Assembly (NCBI RefSeq): GCF_026745355.1
Contig: NC_079207.1
Span: 18,976,920-19,040,919, forward strand
Source: Beta vulgaris subsp. vulgaris
Lineage: Eukaryota > Streptophyta > Magnoliopsida > Caryophyllales > Amaranthaceae
Direction of reading: 5' to 3'
Length of the DNA: 64,000 nucleotides
Part shown: positions 50,218 to 61,080 of the stretch, one piece after another
How the letters are laid out: every line of letters starts with the position of its first letter
Position numbering within the stretch: position 1 is the first letter of the stretch
The notes under the pieces: generated by a model
The model's input: only the letters and a program-made list of their open reading frames with translations
Told to the model about the DNA's origin: nothing
The model's database searches: none
Translations under genes and position numbers: made by a program

Positions 50218-50373
50218 CACTAGTGAAAAAACCTTATATGTCACAACACAATAGATTATGTCTTACAAAACTGGATCCATAAATCGTCCACTTTCTGGGA
50301 GGCAAAACACGCCAAATTTACTGATCTGGTTCTTTAGAGAACCAGATCAGTTAATAGAAAACTGATTCGGTTT
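50218..50373 (+). mobile_element. CACTA-like terminus with subterminal palindrome
   Basis: CACTAGTGAAAAAACC at 50212-50230 resembles the CACTA(G/C).GAAAAA ends of En/Spm-type transposons. A perfect inverted repeat with 14-bp arms and a 4-bp loop (50320-50351, CTGATCTGGTTCT arms) follows, reminiscent of subterminal repeats. The opposite end is missing and the segment stops at the gypsy LTR. Confidence 0.4.
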
Positions 50374-51916
50374 TGTAACAACTAACAAGCCTAAATTTCA
50401 AATACTTCTAAAAACAACTTAACGTAAATAAAATCGAAAATTCAAAGGCACTACGCCGCGGTAATTAATAATAATAACCGCAAGGCTAATGCATGGTTCT
50501 AATTAAAAATAATAATAAACAATAAGTTCTAAATAATTATCACAGACCAACTAGATAGAAAGTAATTAATTATTACATACCAAATATAAGTTCTAAAGTT
50601 AAATAACAACGGAAGTCTTATTAACGTCTATTAATCTAATAGAGATCCAACGCACTCGTTAACCCAACCAAAAGTTAATTAACTTCAGGTACCTGCACAT
50701 TAAACACTATAGTATCAGCCAAAAGCTGAGCAAGATTTCATACTATAATAAAACAAAACAATTCAATATGCAGGCAAGACATATAGGAGTATCTCGCAAA
50801 TTAATTCAAAAGCTGTACATATTATATATAATATATTAACTTTCTAACAACGTCAGATCCAATCTTTCTTTGTTTCAGAACCATTCTATAAAACTTTCAA
50901 ATATAACCTTTCGTAATCTGTGAGTAGGAAGTAATAAAAATTCAACGAGCTAGCTAGGCTAACTAGATAAGGTAAACACCAAAATCCCTAATATGCATAC
51001 CCCTAACTTGATAATGTACCAAGAAGGAAGACGAATGACAAGAGTATTGACCAATATACTCCCAACTACTAAAATAAATTGTTGCTGAGACACTGTTAAC
51101 TCAACATACTTCCATACTCGAGGAATATTGCTAACCGGCAACCCCATATTTTCATTAAACTTGGTAACATTGAGGAACTTCCTCCTTTTAATATAAATCT
51201 CATAAATAATCTCATAAACTTTTTCAATATAAATATCGAGAAACATATAAATCTCAACGTATGAACTTCATAAAACAATCTAGTTGTTAAAATAAAATTC
51301 CAAATAATGTAAAACAATTTCTGAACTCATTTGTACAAGCACAATAAGAAGACTTACATGATAAAGTGAAGTAATAGAGTAATGCTACTCATAAAGGACC
51401 CAAACGTATTTTCTTTGACCCGACTTTTCAGCCCGGAGTTCGCAAAGCCAAAATTCAATTCTCTCTCTTTAAAATACCCCCAAAACCAAGATATGATAAA
51501 GATGGATGAACATAGTTAATGTTTAATGGTGGTTAATAATAAAAATTGTAGCTTTAATGAGCAAAAGGTTGAAAAAGAAAGAGAAGGAAGGTAGAGTAAA
51601 GGGATTGAAAATCTCGTGGGTTTGGTGTTTGGAAATTGGAACTAGGAGCAGTACGACTAGATCTCTACTTTCTTTTTCTTTCTTTCTTTCTTTCTTTTCT
51701 TTTTTTTCCCCCTAATTTTCTCTTTTCTTATAATATTAACATAATTCTAGTTAGGTAACTAACCTAGAAAATCTAGGAATTAGCTTTTTGACCCTTTCTA
51801 AGGTAAAGTCAAATGGGAAATAAAAATATTTTAATGAAATAATATTTTAAACTTTTTTTATAAACTAAAATAAACTGAAGAATTACTAAACATGTATAAA
51901 AATACGGGGTGTTACA
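50374..51916 (-). repeat. Ty3/gypsy 3' LTR (minus-strand element)
   Basis: 1543 bp from TGTAACA to GGGGTGTTACA, a 7-bp terminal inverted repeat (TGTAACA/TGTTACA). On the minus strand it starts TGTAACACCCCGTATTTTTA, the usual opening of chromovirus LTRs, directly after a purine tract. It includes a TTTC microsatellite near 51668-51698. The 5' LTR is not in the window. Confidence 0.78.
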
Positions 51917-51932
51917 ATCTATCCCCTTAAAA
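51917..51932 (-). other. Polypurine tract of the minus-strand gypsy element
   Basis: The minus strand reads TTTTAAGGGGATAGAT directly before the LTR. A second, very similar tract (TTTTTTAAGGGGGGTAGAA) occurs at about 52235-52255, just after the pol stop region. Confidence 0.7.
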
Positions 51933-52231
51933 AGAGTTACTTAAAGTATTACTCAAATAGTCAGAGTTATACTCTTGTTTATGAAAATAGCTCATTAACT
52001 CCATAGGTTAGCCAAATACTAACACTTGAAGTAAAAAAACCTCAACTTGCATTTTCCATTTCTCATATATGAATTTAATGAATCAAAATCATAAACTCTT
52101 TACTATCACAAGGGTGTAGGAATATTCATACTACAACAAGTAGGGAGTGAACACATCACAACTTTATCAGAAAATTTTCAATATGTTACCATAACAACTT
52201 TCAACACTAATCACGTAATTATTACGAATTC

Positions 52232-55200
52232 TACCCCCCTTAAAAAAGAAGTTACGTCCTTGTAACTAAAAATTTACCTGTGTGAAGAGATGGAGATACT
52301 TAAGGTGCATGACACCCTCAGCTTCTCAAGTAGACTCCTCCGAGTTGTGTTTTGACCACAACACCTTCACAATCTTTGTCTCACCTTTGCGATTCTTTCG
52401 AACTTTGTGATCTAGATTCTAGAATCTGAATTGGAAACTCCTCATAAGTCATATTATCATATAACTGGAGAGACTCTGGTTATAGTACATGTTAAAGGTC
52501 ACTAATGTATCGCCACAACTGAGAAACATGGAACACGTTATGCGCATGATCAACGCCTGGCAGCAACGCCAATCTGTAAGCCACCTCTCGTATCCTCTCC
52601 AGAATCTCGTACGGGCTAATGAACATAGGGTTCAACTTGCCCTATCTTCCCAAATCTCATCACTCCTTTCATAGGAGAAACTCTAAGTAACAAATTCTCT
52701 CCCACCTGAAACTCCTCATGGTGATGATGCTTGTCACCATATCTCTTCTGTCTATCTTGTGCCGCCTTCATTTTTTGTTGGATGAGCTTTACCTGCTCAA
52801 CAGTCTCCTGAATCATCTCTGGACCAATCACAACAAGCTCTCCCATATCACTCCAACACAAAGGAGTATGACAGCGCCGACCATACAAAGATTCAAATGG
52901 TGCCATTTGAATGGTAGAATGATAGCTGTTATTATATGAGAACTCAATCAAATCAAGCTTATCCTCCTAAGAGCCCTAGAACTCTAAGGCACAAGCCCTC
53001 AACATATCCTTCAATGTTTAAATAGTGCTCTCTGTCTGACCATTTGTAGCAGCAAGAAAAGTTGTACTCATCTTCATTAGTCCCCAAAGCTTCTTGAAGC
53101 TTCTGCCAAAAAGTTAGACAAGAATTTGCAATCCCTATCTGAAACATTATCACTCGGAACACCATGAAGTCTAATCACGTGCTCTCTGTAAGAAGTAGTA
53201 ATCCTAGCTTCATGCTTCCAAGTATCTTCATAGGAACAAAATGAGCAGACTTGGTAAGATGATCCACAATAACCCAAATCATATTATTCCCCTTTGGTGT
53301 CCTTGGAAGTCCACAAATGGAATCCATTGAGATCGAGTCTCATTTTCAAGCAGTAACCTCTAAAGTCTGAATCATCCCTTGAGGCCTCTTATGCTCACTC
53401 TTTACCTTCTGACAAGTCAAGCATCTCAAGACATACTTAGCATCATCCGTCTTCATATGCAGCCACCAAAAAGTCAGCTTGAGATCCTTGTGCATCTTTT
53501 TTCCTCCAGGATGAATTGAATATTGTGCTGAATGAGCTTCTTCTAAGATCTTTTCCTTCAACTCAAGAACATTAGGAACATACCATTTCCCCTTAAATCT
53601 CACGCTACCATCCTCAGGCACTATAAAATTGACAGACTCATTAGCTTGCTTGTCCTTTAAGAACTGATCATGTACTTGTGCTTTTTTGATCTCATCATAC
53701 AAAATGGACTGAATCATAAGAGAATTAAGTTGAGTTCCCAACTTCACTATCTCCACATCAAGATTTTGAAACTCCTTTCGAAACGATTCCTCGAACGCAT
53801 AGTCTGCAAAGAGTGAGAGGATTTCCTGCTAAGTGGATCTGCAACAACATTAGCCTCACCCTCATGGTACTGAATCTCCATATAATAATCTTTGATCAGC
53901 ATAACCATCTCCTCTGCCTCATTTTCATCTCTCTCATAATGAAGACATATTCAGACTCTTCTGGTTCGAAAATATCTTGAATGATGTGCCAAGCAGATAA
54001 TGACGCCAGATCTTAAGTGCAAAACAAATGCTGCCAACTCTAGATCATGCGTCGGATACTTCAACTCATGGTTCTTCAGTTGCCTACAAGTGTAAGCAAC
54101 AATTTTTTTATCCTGCATAAGCACACAACTAAGACCATTCTTCGAAGCATCCGTGAATACTTCATACTCAAGGTTTTCATCAGGTAAAGTCAACACATGA
54201 GCTGTGGTGAGACACTCCTTCAAAATCTGAAATGCCTTTTCACAACATCATCCCAACGATACCTAGTATCCTTCCTCATCAATGCAGTCAACATCCGAGC
54301 TATTTTCGAGAAGGCCTTCACAAACCTCCTATAATAACCCGCCAAGCCAAGGAAACTGTGAATCTCAGTCACACTCTTTGGAGTAGGTCATTCTGAAACA
54401 ACTTGGATCTTTGATGGGTCAATAGAGTCACCCTCTCTAGAAATGATATGACCAAGAAAAGCAACTTTCTTCAGACAGAATTCACCCTTGGAGACCTTAG
54501 CATACAAATTATTCTCCCTCCAGACTCGCAAAATAGTGTGAAGATGCTCTTCATGCTCACTAGCATCCTTTGAATAAATCAGTATATCGTCTATGAACAC
54601 CACCACAAACTTATCAAGTCCATGAACACTGTTGGAGCATTAGTCAACCCAAAGGGCATAACGGTAAACTCATATTGCCCTTATCGAGTTCTGAAAGCCG
54701 TCTTAGGAATATCATTCTCTGTGATACGAAGTTGATGGTATCCAAATCAATCTTCGAGAAAACTCCAGTAGCTCCCACCAACTGATCGAACATATCATCT
54801 ATTCTTGGCAAGGGGTACTTGTTTTTTACTGCAACATTGTTGAGCTCTCTGTAATCAATACATAGACGAAGACTCCCATCCTTCTTTTTCACAATAAAAC
54901 AGGAGCACCTCATGGAGATACACTAGGCCGAATATAGCCCTTATCAAGCAACTATTCTAACCGAGCCTTAAGTTCTTTCATTTCAGCAGGCGCCATTCTG
55001 AAACGAGGCTTAGAAATATAGGCCCCGTTCCAGGCATCAAGTCAACAATGAACTCAACATCACGTCTCGGAGGCATGCCGGGAATATCATCAGGAAAAAC
55101 ATCTACAAACTCATTGGCAATATGAACATCTTCAACTCGTGGCTCTTTCTTACTAGTGTCGTGAAAACGGCACAAGTACATAGGACAAACCTTCCTCAAA

Positions 55201-55270
55201 TAAGATTTTAGAGTCAAAGCAGAAATGATTTTCAAAGAAGACCCTCTATAAAACTCATGGACTCTACTAG
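52232..55270 (-). pseudogene. pol: Gypsy pol (RT, RNase H, integrase, chromodomain-like tail), Tekay/Del-like, broken
   Basis: From right to left: the protease-RT linker (FVDVFPDDIPGMPPRRDVEF, 55100), RT with [19 protein letters not shown] and [14 protein letters not shown] (54750-54900) and VVFIDDILIYS (about 54580), RNase H ([17 protein letters not shown], 54150), integrase zinc finger and core (WWLHMKTDDAKYVLRCLTCQK, 53450; HGVPSDNVSDRDCKF, 53110; FSYNNSYHSTIQMAPFESLYG, 52900), then ERIREVAYRLALLPGVDHAH...HVSQL and a chromodomain-like SKHNSEESTxEAEGVMHLKY near 52310. RT before integrase is the gypsy order, and the C-terminal module fits chromovirus Tekay/Del. Frame changes occur in most intervals. 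Protease core, gag and 5' LTR are missing to the right of 55270, where a hAT-type end begins. Confidence 0.88.
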
Positions 55271-55500
55271 GACCTAGGGCTGTTTACCAGTTCAGGACCG
55301 GTGTACCGTATTTTTGGGATTCTTCGGATCGGGGATCGGGCCGGAAAAATCAGGTCCGGTCAGGACTTGTTGGACTTGATTTTCGAATTATTTTTGTGGG
55401 CTTTTAAGTATTCTATTTGGACCCTTTTTCGCGACTATTGGAGCTGTTGGGCCTTTTTGGACCTGTTTTGGAGATATGTTATATGTTACATACATACAAG
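55271..55500. mobile_element. hAT-type left terminus interrupting the gypsy element
   Basis: TAGGGCTGTTTACCAG at 55273 starts a stretch dense in GGACCGG, TCGGGCCGG and GGTCCGG words, like the MITEs at 23701 and 46602. Gypsy homology ends exactly here. It may be the 3' end of the hAT element whose transposase lies at 56921-58745, or an independent MITE. The right terminus was not found. Confidence 0.45.
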
Positions 55501-55713
55501 TAATGCAACTAATCTTATGAATTCATCAAAGTACAAGTTTCAAACATAAAAACATAAAACCAAATACAAGTCTTTTGATATGCCATGTTTATATGGCATT
55601 CTTGACACTTTTTCACTACTTACTAATGGGATTTGACACAAGTTTTGTAATGATATTGATCTTTTTCTCTACTATGTTGTAATTTGCTCTTTTTAATCAT
55701 TTGAGCTCATTTG

Positions 55714-56900
55714 TGTTGGAGAAAGTTCAAGTTAGAAAGTTAGCATGTCGAAGAAACTCTTTGAAGAGTTATGATAGTGAAGCAAGGAAGTAAGATGTGT
55801 GCTTCTTGAGTATTTTTGGTATGAGCAAGTCATTTTCAAGAAGAAAGAAGGAAGATGTACGGGCAGGCTCCGCGGTCGCGGAGCTAATGACCGCGGGCGC
55901 GACAGAATTCGGAGCAAAACAAAGGAAAATTGTCGTGAGCTCCTCCGCGACTTCACCGCGGTCGCGGACCCCCTCCGCGGTCGCGGTGCTTTCCTCCGCG
56001 GTCGCGGAGCCCTGTAACGAGGAATTCGGCTTTTCGTCTTCCCCTATTTTTCTGATAAAAAGAACACTTCGTCTTGTGGGTTTTACATCGTTTTTCATCT
56101 GGTTTTGAGAAGAATTCAAATAAAAATTGTAATCCTTTATATTATGGAGAGCTAATCTTCCATCTTGGTGTATCAATTGAATCAACCATTTTAATCAACT
56201 TGTGAGTTCAATTCTTCTTTTAAATTGCTTGAATGTTGATGATTCTTCATGTTCTTCATGTTTGATTGTTTTTGTGCTTAAGTTAACTTGATCAATTAAC
56301 TTTTTGCTTTTTACAATCTCTACTATCTAGATAATTGTCTGCTTTGAGATTATCTAGGGTTTGTAGTTTATGCCCAATTATCGCACGCTCGTGGATGATT
56401 GAGTATAAGAAGAATCATCATATAATTTCGCATTCGACCGCTTGTGTGAACGCTAGATTACCCTATTGAAATCTCCCTAGTTGTTATCTAATTACTTAAT
56501 TAAACCTAGAACGCTCGGGCTAGGTTGTTACGCTATTAAGGGTCAGATTAGAGCGCTCGCTTAGTCTTACCACTACGTTAGGGGAGATTGAATCTTATGA
56601 TTCACAATAGGGCGTTCAAGTAACTTAGGTGTTGAATTGTTCAATGATCAAGGGTTGAATTGGTTGTGAAGATTGATTGCCAAGTTCTCGTTTATTATTT
56701 GATTTTCCTTGTTTATGCTTTATTTGTTTCAGTTTCATTCCTCAAACCCCCCCCCCCAATTGTTACCATAGCACACGCCTAGTCAAACCAAACCTACCTT
56801 CTCCGTGGATTCGAACCTTACTCCCTTATACTACGTTTGTGTAGGGTAGTATTGATTTATTTGCGCGATAGCCGATACGACTTAGGCCTCGCCATCTTTA
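55714..56900 (+). repeat. LTR-like retroelement block with CCGCGGTCGCGG cluster
   Basis: TGTTGGAGAAAG at 55714 could be an LTR start. The interior has a GC-rich leader (55860-56010) and a right part (CTCCGTGGATTCGAACCTTACTCCCTTATACTACG, 56802 onwards) of the kind seen at the U5 end of plant gypsy and TRIM LTRs. No duplication or exact right edge could be fixed. It has no coding capacity. Confidence 0.35.
55870..56007 (+). repeat. Four CCGCGGTCGCGG motifs
   Basis: Exact 12-mers at 55870, 55956, 55975 and 55996, each self-complementary in part (CCGCGG and CGCG), plus degenerate relatives (CCGCGGGCGCG). They form a CpG-dense island in otherwise AT-rich DNA. Confidence 0.9.
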
Positions 56901-56920
56901 TCATAAATAGTAAGCAAATT

Positions 56921-58745
56921 TCATATAAAAGAGTCCACAAATACGACGTCGTCCACATCTTCCAACTGCTCACTTTGAAACTTTGTTAATAAGAAAGGAA
57001 AAATAATTAATAACAAAGTAATAAATTTACAAGTTAAAGAAAAAGATAACATTTGTAAATTATAGCTACCTTTTTCAACCTTTTCTAAGTATCGCAAATT
57101 TTCTTCCACATCATCTCCATGCACCCAATTAGCACGAAACCAATCTTGTGTGCAAATGAGAGCTTAGACCTTCTTGTATGAACATTAAATTTAACAATGA
57201 ATCTATTAATTAAAAATAACGCATAACAAAATAAAATTACCAAAGTTCTATTAGCAAATGAAAAAACAAAGATGCATTACCTTAGGAGTCAATGAACTCC
57301 TAATGGATCAAGACACCGTCCCCCGGCACTAAAAGCAAACTCTTTCACATCATTAGCAAGTATGAAGCCTCTTTGTTTACCATAAATGTTGCTAAGTGTC
57401 AATTCAACTACCGCCATCTTAGCATGCGGATCAAGTATTGCAGCAACATAAATTAGCTTATTCATCTTCTCAACATCCCCCAATACTATCATACTTCTTC
57501 TTCATTGAAGAGGCCATAGCTCTAAAATTTTCATCATCACTTTTCTCCCATTTGTTAAGCATATCATATAAAAGGGCAATCTCAAACAAGCCTTTATTAC
57601 TAGTCACATAATGAGAACCAGAAATGCAACGAGTTAATAGGTAAAACCCTTTCAAAAACACTACCAACCTCTCCACTTTTTTCCAATCATCAAGTTCAGG
57701 GGGCCTTTCATTATCTTTCAAATTCACTCCATCAGGTAGGGATAATTCACAGCAGTGTCCAACATTGTAAAGGTTGAGTTCCAATAGGTGGGGACATCAA
57801 AAGACAAAGAAGATTTGCATTCTATGTTAGCTTTTGAAACAAGTTCCTTAAATCTTTGTATTCTTGCATGAGAATTTTTCACATACTTAACGATATTCCT
57901 AATTCTATCAATGCACACACCATATCTTCTAATACCATCCCACACAATAAGATTGATTATATGAGCCATACATCTAATGTGCAAATATTTTCCATCACCA
58001 ATACATCCAGTTCGTTGAACCATTCTCCTAAGATGTGCATAAGCAACATCATTAGAACTAGTATTATCAACCATTATAGTGAAAAGTTTATCTTCAATAC
58101 CCCAAGTTTTCAAACAATGTTCAACCGCTTTTCCAATAGCCTCACTTTTGTGACTAGAAATTGGACAAAAGTTAATGATCTTTTTATGCAATTTCCAGTC
58201 ATTATCAATGAAATGGGCAATGAGACACATGTAATTAGTTCGTTATATTAATGTCCAAGTGTCAGTTGTCATACAAATTTATTGAGAATTCTTAAGCATT
58301 TCTTTCAACTTTGTTTTCACTATGATAAAGTTGAAGACAATCACGAGCAATGGTGATACATGATGGAATATGAAATCAAGGACAAACAACACCCATGAAA
58401 CTCTTAAAGCCTAGTTTCTCAATAAATCTAAAAGGAAGTTCATCAATAATAATCATACGAACTAATGCTTCCCTAACTTCTTTAGAATTCACAATTCCAT
58501 ACTTCAACTTTCTTTCACCATTTTCATTTTCCACATCTCCATCTTCAGGTTGAAAGAACAACTCACTTTGTTTTCCTTTACCCTTCTCTTTGTTAACCGG
58601 ATTAGCAACACACTAATAAGCATGATTCTTAACATTTTTAGAACCCTTTAAATTACCATCAGCAACAAAAGTCTTATCACAAAACTTAAATTCGGCTCGT
58701 AACTTTCTGTAATCTAACTTTTCGGAGTCCACTTGCACCGCTATT
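56921..58745 (-). pseudogene. hAT superfamily transposase, degraded
   Basis: Reading leftwards: a damaged BED-type finger near 58600-58740 (KFCDKTF...NVKNH, with one of the paired cysteines replaced), an RNase H-like core with MTTDTW (58250), ISSHKSEAIGKAVEHCLKTWG, IMVDNTSSNDVAYAHL, LHIRCMAHIINLIVWDG and YWNSTFTMLD (57724-58230), a middle segment WKKVERLVVFLKGFY (57470-57784), and the dimerisation region AILDPHAKMAVVEL...FSAGGRCLDP (57289-57492) followed by ENLRYLEKVEKG. A possible intron (about 56965-57068) precedes the last residues. Stops and frame changes break it near 58370, 57800 and 57470. It resembles the BED/RICESLEEPER-type plant hAT proteins. Confidence 0.85.
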
Positions 58746-58815
58746 TTCAAGTGCTTAGGCTAGTGGAGTCGGGTTCTGTGCAAGGCTAGCTCCGGGGTTA
58801 TTGTGAACTGAACTT

Positions 58816-59562
58816 CTAATCTTCACCCCACAATTACTTAAAATCGCCCAAAAAAAATAAAAAATTACATATATAACCTTTTCTTTTTTTTTTTCCTTAA
58901 ATCACCACAAGCTGCCACAACCACTCACCTCCTGGCAGGCTACCACCACCACCTCCTGCTAGGCGTTCTCCACCACTAAAATTCACCTCCTGCCAGGCCG
59001 CAGACCCCACCACCCCACCTCCAGATAAATTTCGAGACTTTCTCTCATATCCTACCCGTTTCTCTCCTGCCGACGTTTCCCGATCTCACCACCATGGACA
59101 GATCTTTCGAACGCACAGCAATCAAACACCATGGGCACATAAATTTCGAGCCTTTCTTTCACCTGCTGCCGGCATATCTCTCACCTCCTTCCGGCGTTTC
59201 TCTCACCACCATGGCCAGATCTTTCGAGTTTCGAACACCATAAACAGAAAATTTTCGAAATTTTTTTGGACCACGGTGGCGAACGTCTCGCCTGGACGTT
59301 CGCCCCATGGCCCGAACGTCGGGCCTAGACGTTCGGGCCATGGGGCGAACGTCCAGGCGAGACGTTCGCCACTGTGGTCCAACAAAATTTCGAAATTTTG
59401 TTAGCAGGTTGGTGGTGGTGGTGGTGGCGGATGGCAGAAGGATGTAGGTGATGGTGGGAGGTGGTGGTAGGGTGGTGGGTGGTGAAATAAAGAACAAGGG
59501 TAAAACAGTTCAATAAAATAATCCTGGGGCGATTTTAAGTAATTTCAGGACGATGTTTAACA
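58816..59562. mobile_element. TIR element carrying a nested palindrome
   Basis: ATTACTTAAAATCGCCC at 58833-58849 is perfectly inverted at 59527-59543, and outward similarity continues (16 of 25 positions over the next block). The roughly 750-bp element is C/A-rich on its left, with repeated CACCTCCTGCCAGGC words (58925-59000), and contains the palindrome at 59278-59370. No transposase. The superfamily is unknown. Confidence 0.6.
59278..59370. repeat. Perfect 42-bp-arm palindrome built from GAACGT-N9-ACGTTC units
   Basis: The left arm 59278-59319 is the exact reverse complement of 59329-59370, with a 9-bp loop. Within it, GAACGT-N9-ACGTTC repeats at 59281, 59314 and 59347 (period 33), separated by GCCCCATGGCCC and its complement. 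The dyad continues outwards with few mismatches to about 59243 and 59405 (GGACCAC...GTGGTCC, TTTCGAAATTT). Confidence 0.97.
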
Positions 59563-59845
59563 ATCCTCTTTTTTATAAGATCCTCAAAGATTATTCATCT
59601 TACAGAAAATTAATATTATTTTATTATATATATATTAAAATTTTAAAAATATCACATAATTACAAATAGTGTAAGATTTCAGGTATAAACATCGAAAATA
59701 AAAGAATGAGTAACATTCATTCCCTAAAACGTTTTAAAGAGCTCCAGTTACTAAGCACTAAAGTTTCCAAACGCTATGCCCAATGAGTCTGTAATATTGT
59801 CTATTTCTTATTTTGTAAAAAATTTGGAAGATCAGCATTAGATAT

Positions 59846-59965
59846 GGAAGAGCAGAAAAAGAATTCAGGGACATGCAGGAGCTGGGAAGAGGAAACTTAT
59901 TGGAAACATTTTCACTTTGTGCATTTCTTTCAAATTCTTCCTACTTATTTCCTTCATCACCTTGT
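59846..59965 (+). pseudogene. Possible orphan first exon of a B3-domain (REM-type) gene
   Basis: ATG at 59846 opens MEEQKKNSGTCRSWEEETYW, and HFFQILPTYFLHHL ends at a good donor (GTAAGT). This resembles the start of plant B3 domains (HFF.(V/I)L...F...L followed by IP..F). No downstream exon with the rest of the B3 fold is found before 61 kb, so it is a fragment at best. The identification rests on a short motif. Confidence 0.3.
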
Positions 59966-60135
59966 AAGTTTTCAAAACCTTTTTCCTCTTTTCTCTTCTG
60001 TTTTGAGTTTTTCTTAACAAATATTGGTAGTTTCCTTTGTTACAAGAGTATACTTTTAGTATGTAACATTGGATATCTTGGGTTTTTTTTTTATGATCAA
60101 GTATGAGAAATTCACAACAGTTCTGAACTTTGGAT

Positions 60136-60545
60136 TTTTTAACAATTATAATACAATTTTTTGTCTGTTCTCTCGCAATAATACAAACTTTTGATTATGT
60201 TTTAATAATACAAAATTTTGATTATTTTTTAGTAATACAAACTTTTGATTATTTTTTAATAATACAAACTTTTGATCAAAATTCCTTCAATAGGACAATA
60301 GTGGTTGTCAATTTGTTGTAGGAGGTAACAAGCTGAGGTGCTTCAGGTGGTATGGGGGTTGGGGGAGGAGGGAGAAAGAAAAAAGAACATTTTGTAATTT
60401 TTTTGACCTATTTTATCGGTTACTAGTCAACTTGATCTATTGGAGGAATTTCGATATAAAGTTTGTATTATTAAAAAATAATCAAAAGTTTATATTATTG
60501 TGAGAGAACGGGCAAAAGTTTGTATTATTGTAGTTAAATTTTTTT
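60136..60545. mobile_element. MITE with about 80-bp inverted ends and internal AATACAAACTTTTGATTA repeats
   Basis: The left arm (about 60136-60280) contains GTTCTCTCGCAATAATACAA and three to four copies of AATACAAACTTTTGATTATT. The right arm (about 60460-60545) is its inverse (TTGTGAGAGAACGGGCAAAAG, TTTGTATTATT). It is non-coding. The target duplication is uncertain. Confidence 0.6.
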
Positions 60546-61080
60546 TTATATATATATATAAATGTCTTTTAATGTATAGTCCTCTGTACCTGTTTGGTGT
60601 GTTTTTTTCCAGCTTATCTAAACTTATTTAGAACTTATTAGATCTAATGAATCTTTTATTTGAACTTATTAGACCTTATTTTGTGAGTATATCAAATTTT
60701 ATTTTTGTTGAATTGAACTTATTAAACTTTATTATTAGTTTTTATCTCAACTTATTTTTTTCTATAAGAACGAAAAGTGCTTTGAATAGAACAAGATCTT
60801 TATCTTTTTGCATGTAGGGTAGGAAAATAGGGAAAAATTATGGTTGAGACCATCACCATATAACTTTAAAAGGAGATACAAGACAAACTAAAATAGAAAA
60901 TGGGGAAATCTTGTAGGAATAGAGTATTCAACAATGAATGTTGTATATGAAACAATTAATTTCTTAGTATCACAAATGGTGTATATGATAACAAAAGTAT
61001 CACCATCATCCTATCATATATCATTCATCATCTGTAATGAGTAGGACATATATTGGGTTTCAATATACAACACTTGTGAT
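60546..61080. other. AT-rich spacer
   Basis: A TATATATATATA run at about 60548-60560 and otherwise unremarkable AT-rich DNA; I see nothing supportable here. Confidence 0.4.

Noticed and set aside
50239..51916. Alternative gypsy LTR left edge at TGTCACAACAC
   Set aside because: TGTAACA at 50374 gives a 7-bp inverted match to the right end (TGTTACA), whereas the 50239 start matches poorly.
55797..56108. Open frames over the CCGCGG cluster
   Set aside because: They result from the lack of stops in GC-rich repeats; frames on both strands are open at the same place.
59159..59497. Minus-strand protein with repeated RTSR.DVR units
   Set aside because: The amino-acid repeat is a direct consequence of the 33-bp palindromic DNA modules; no start context or domain supports a gene.
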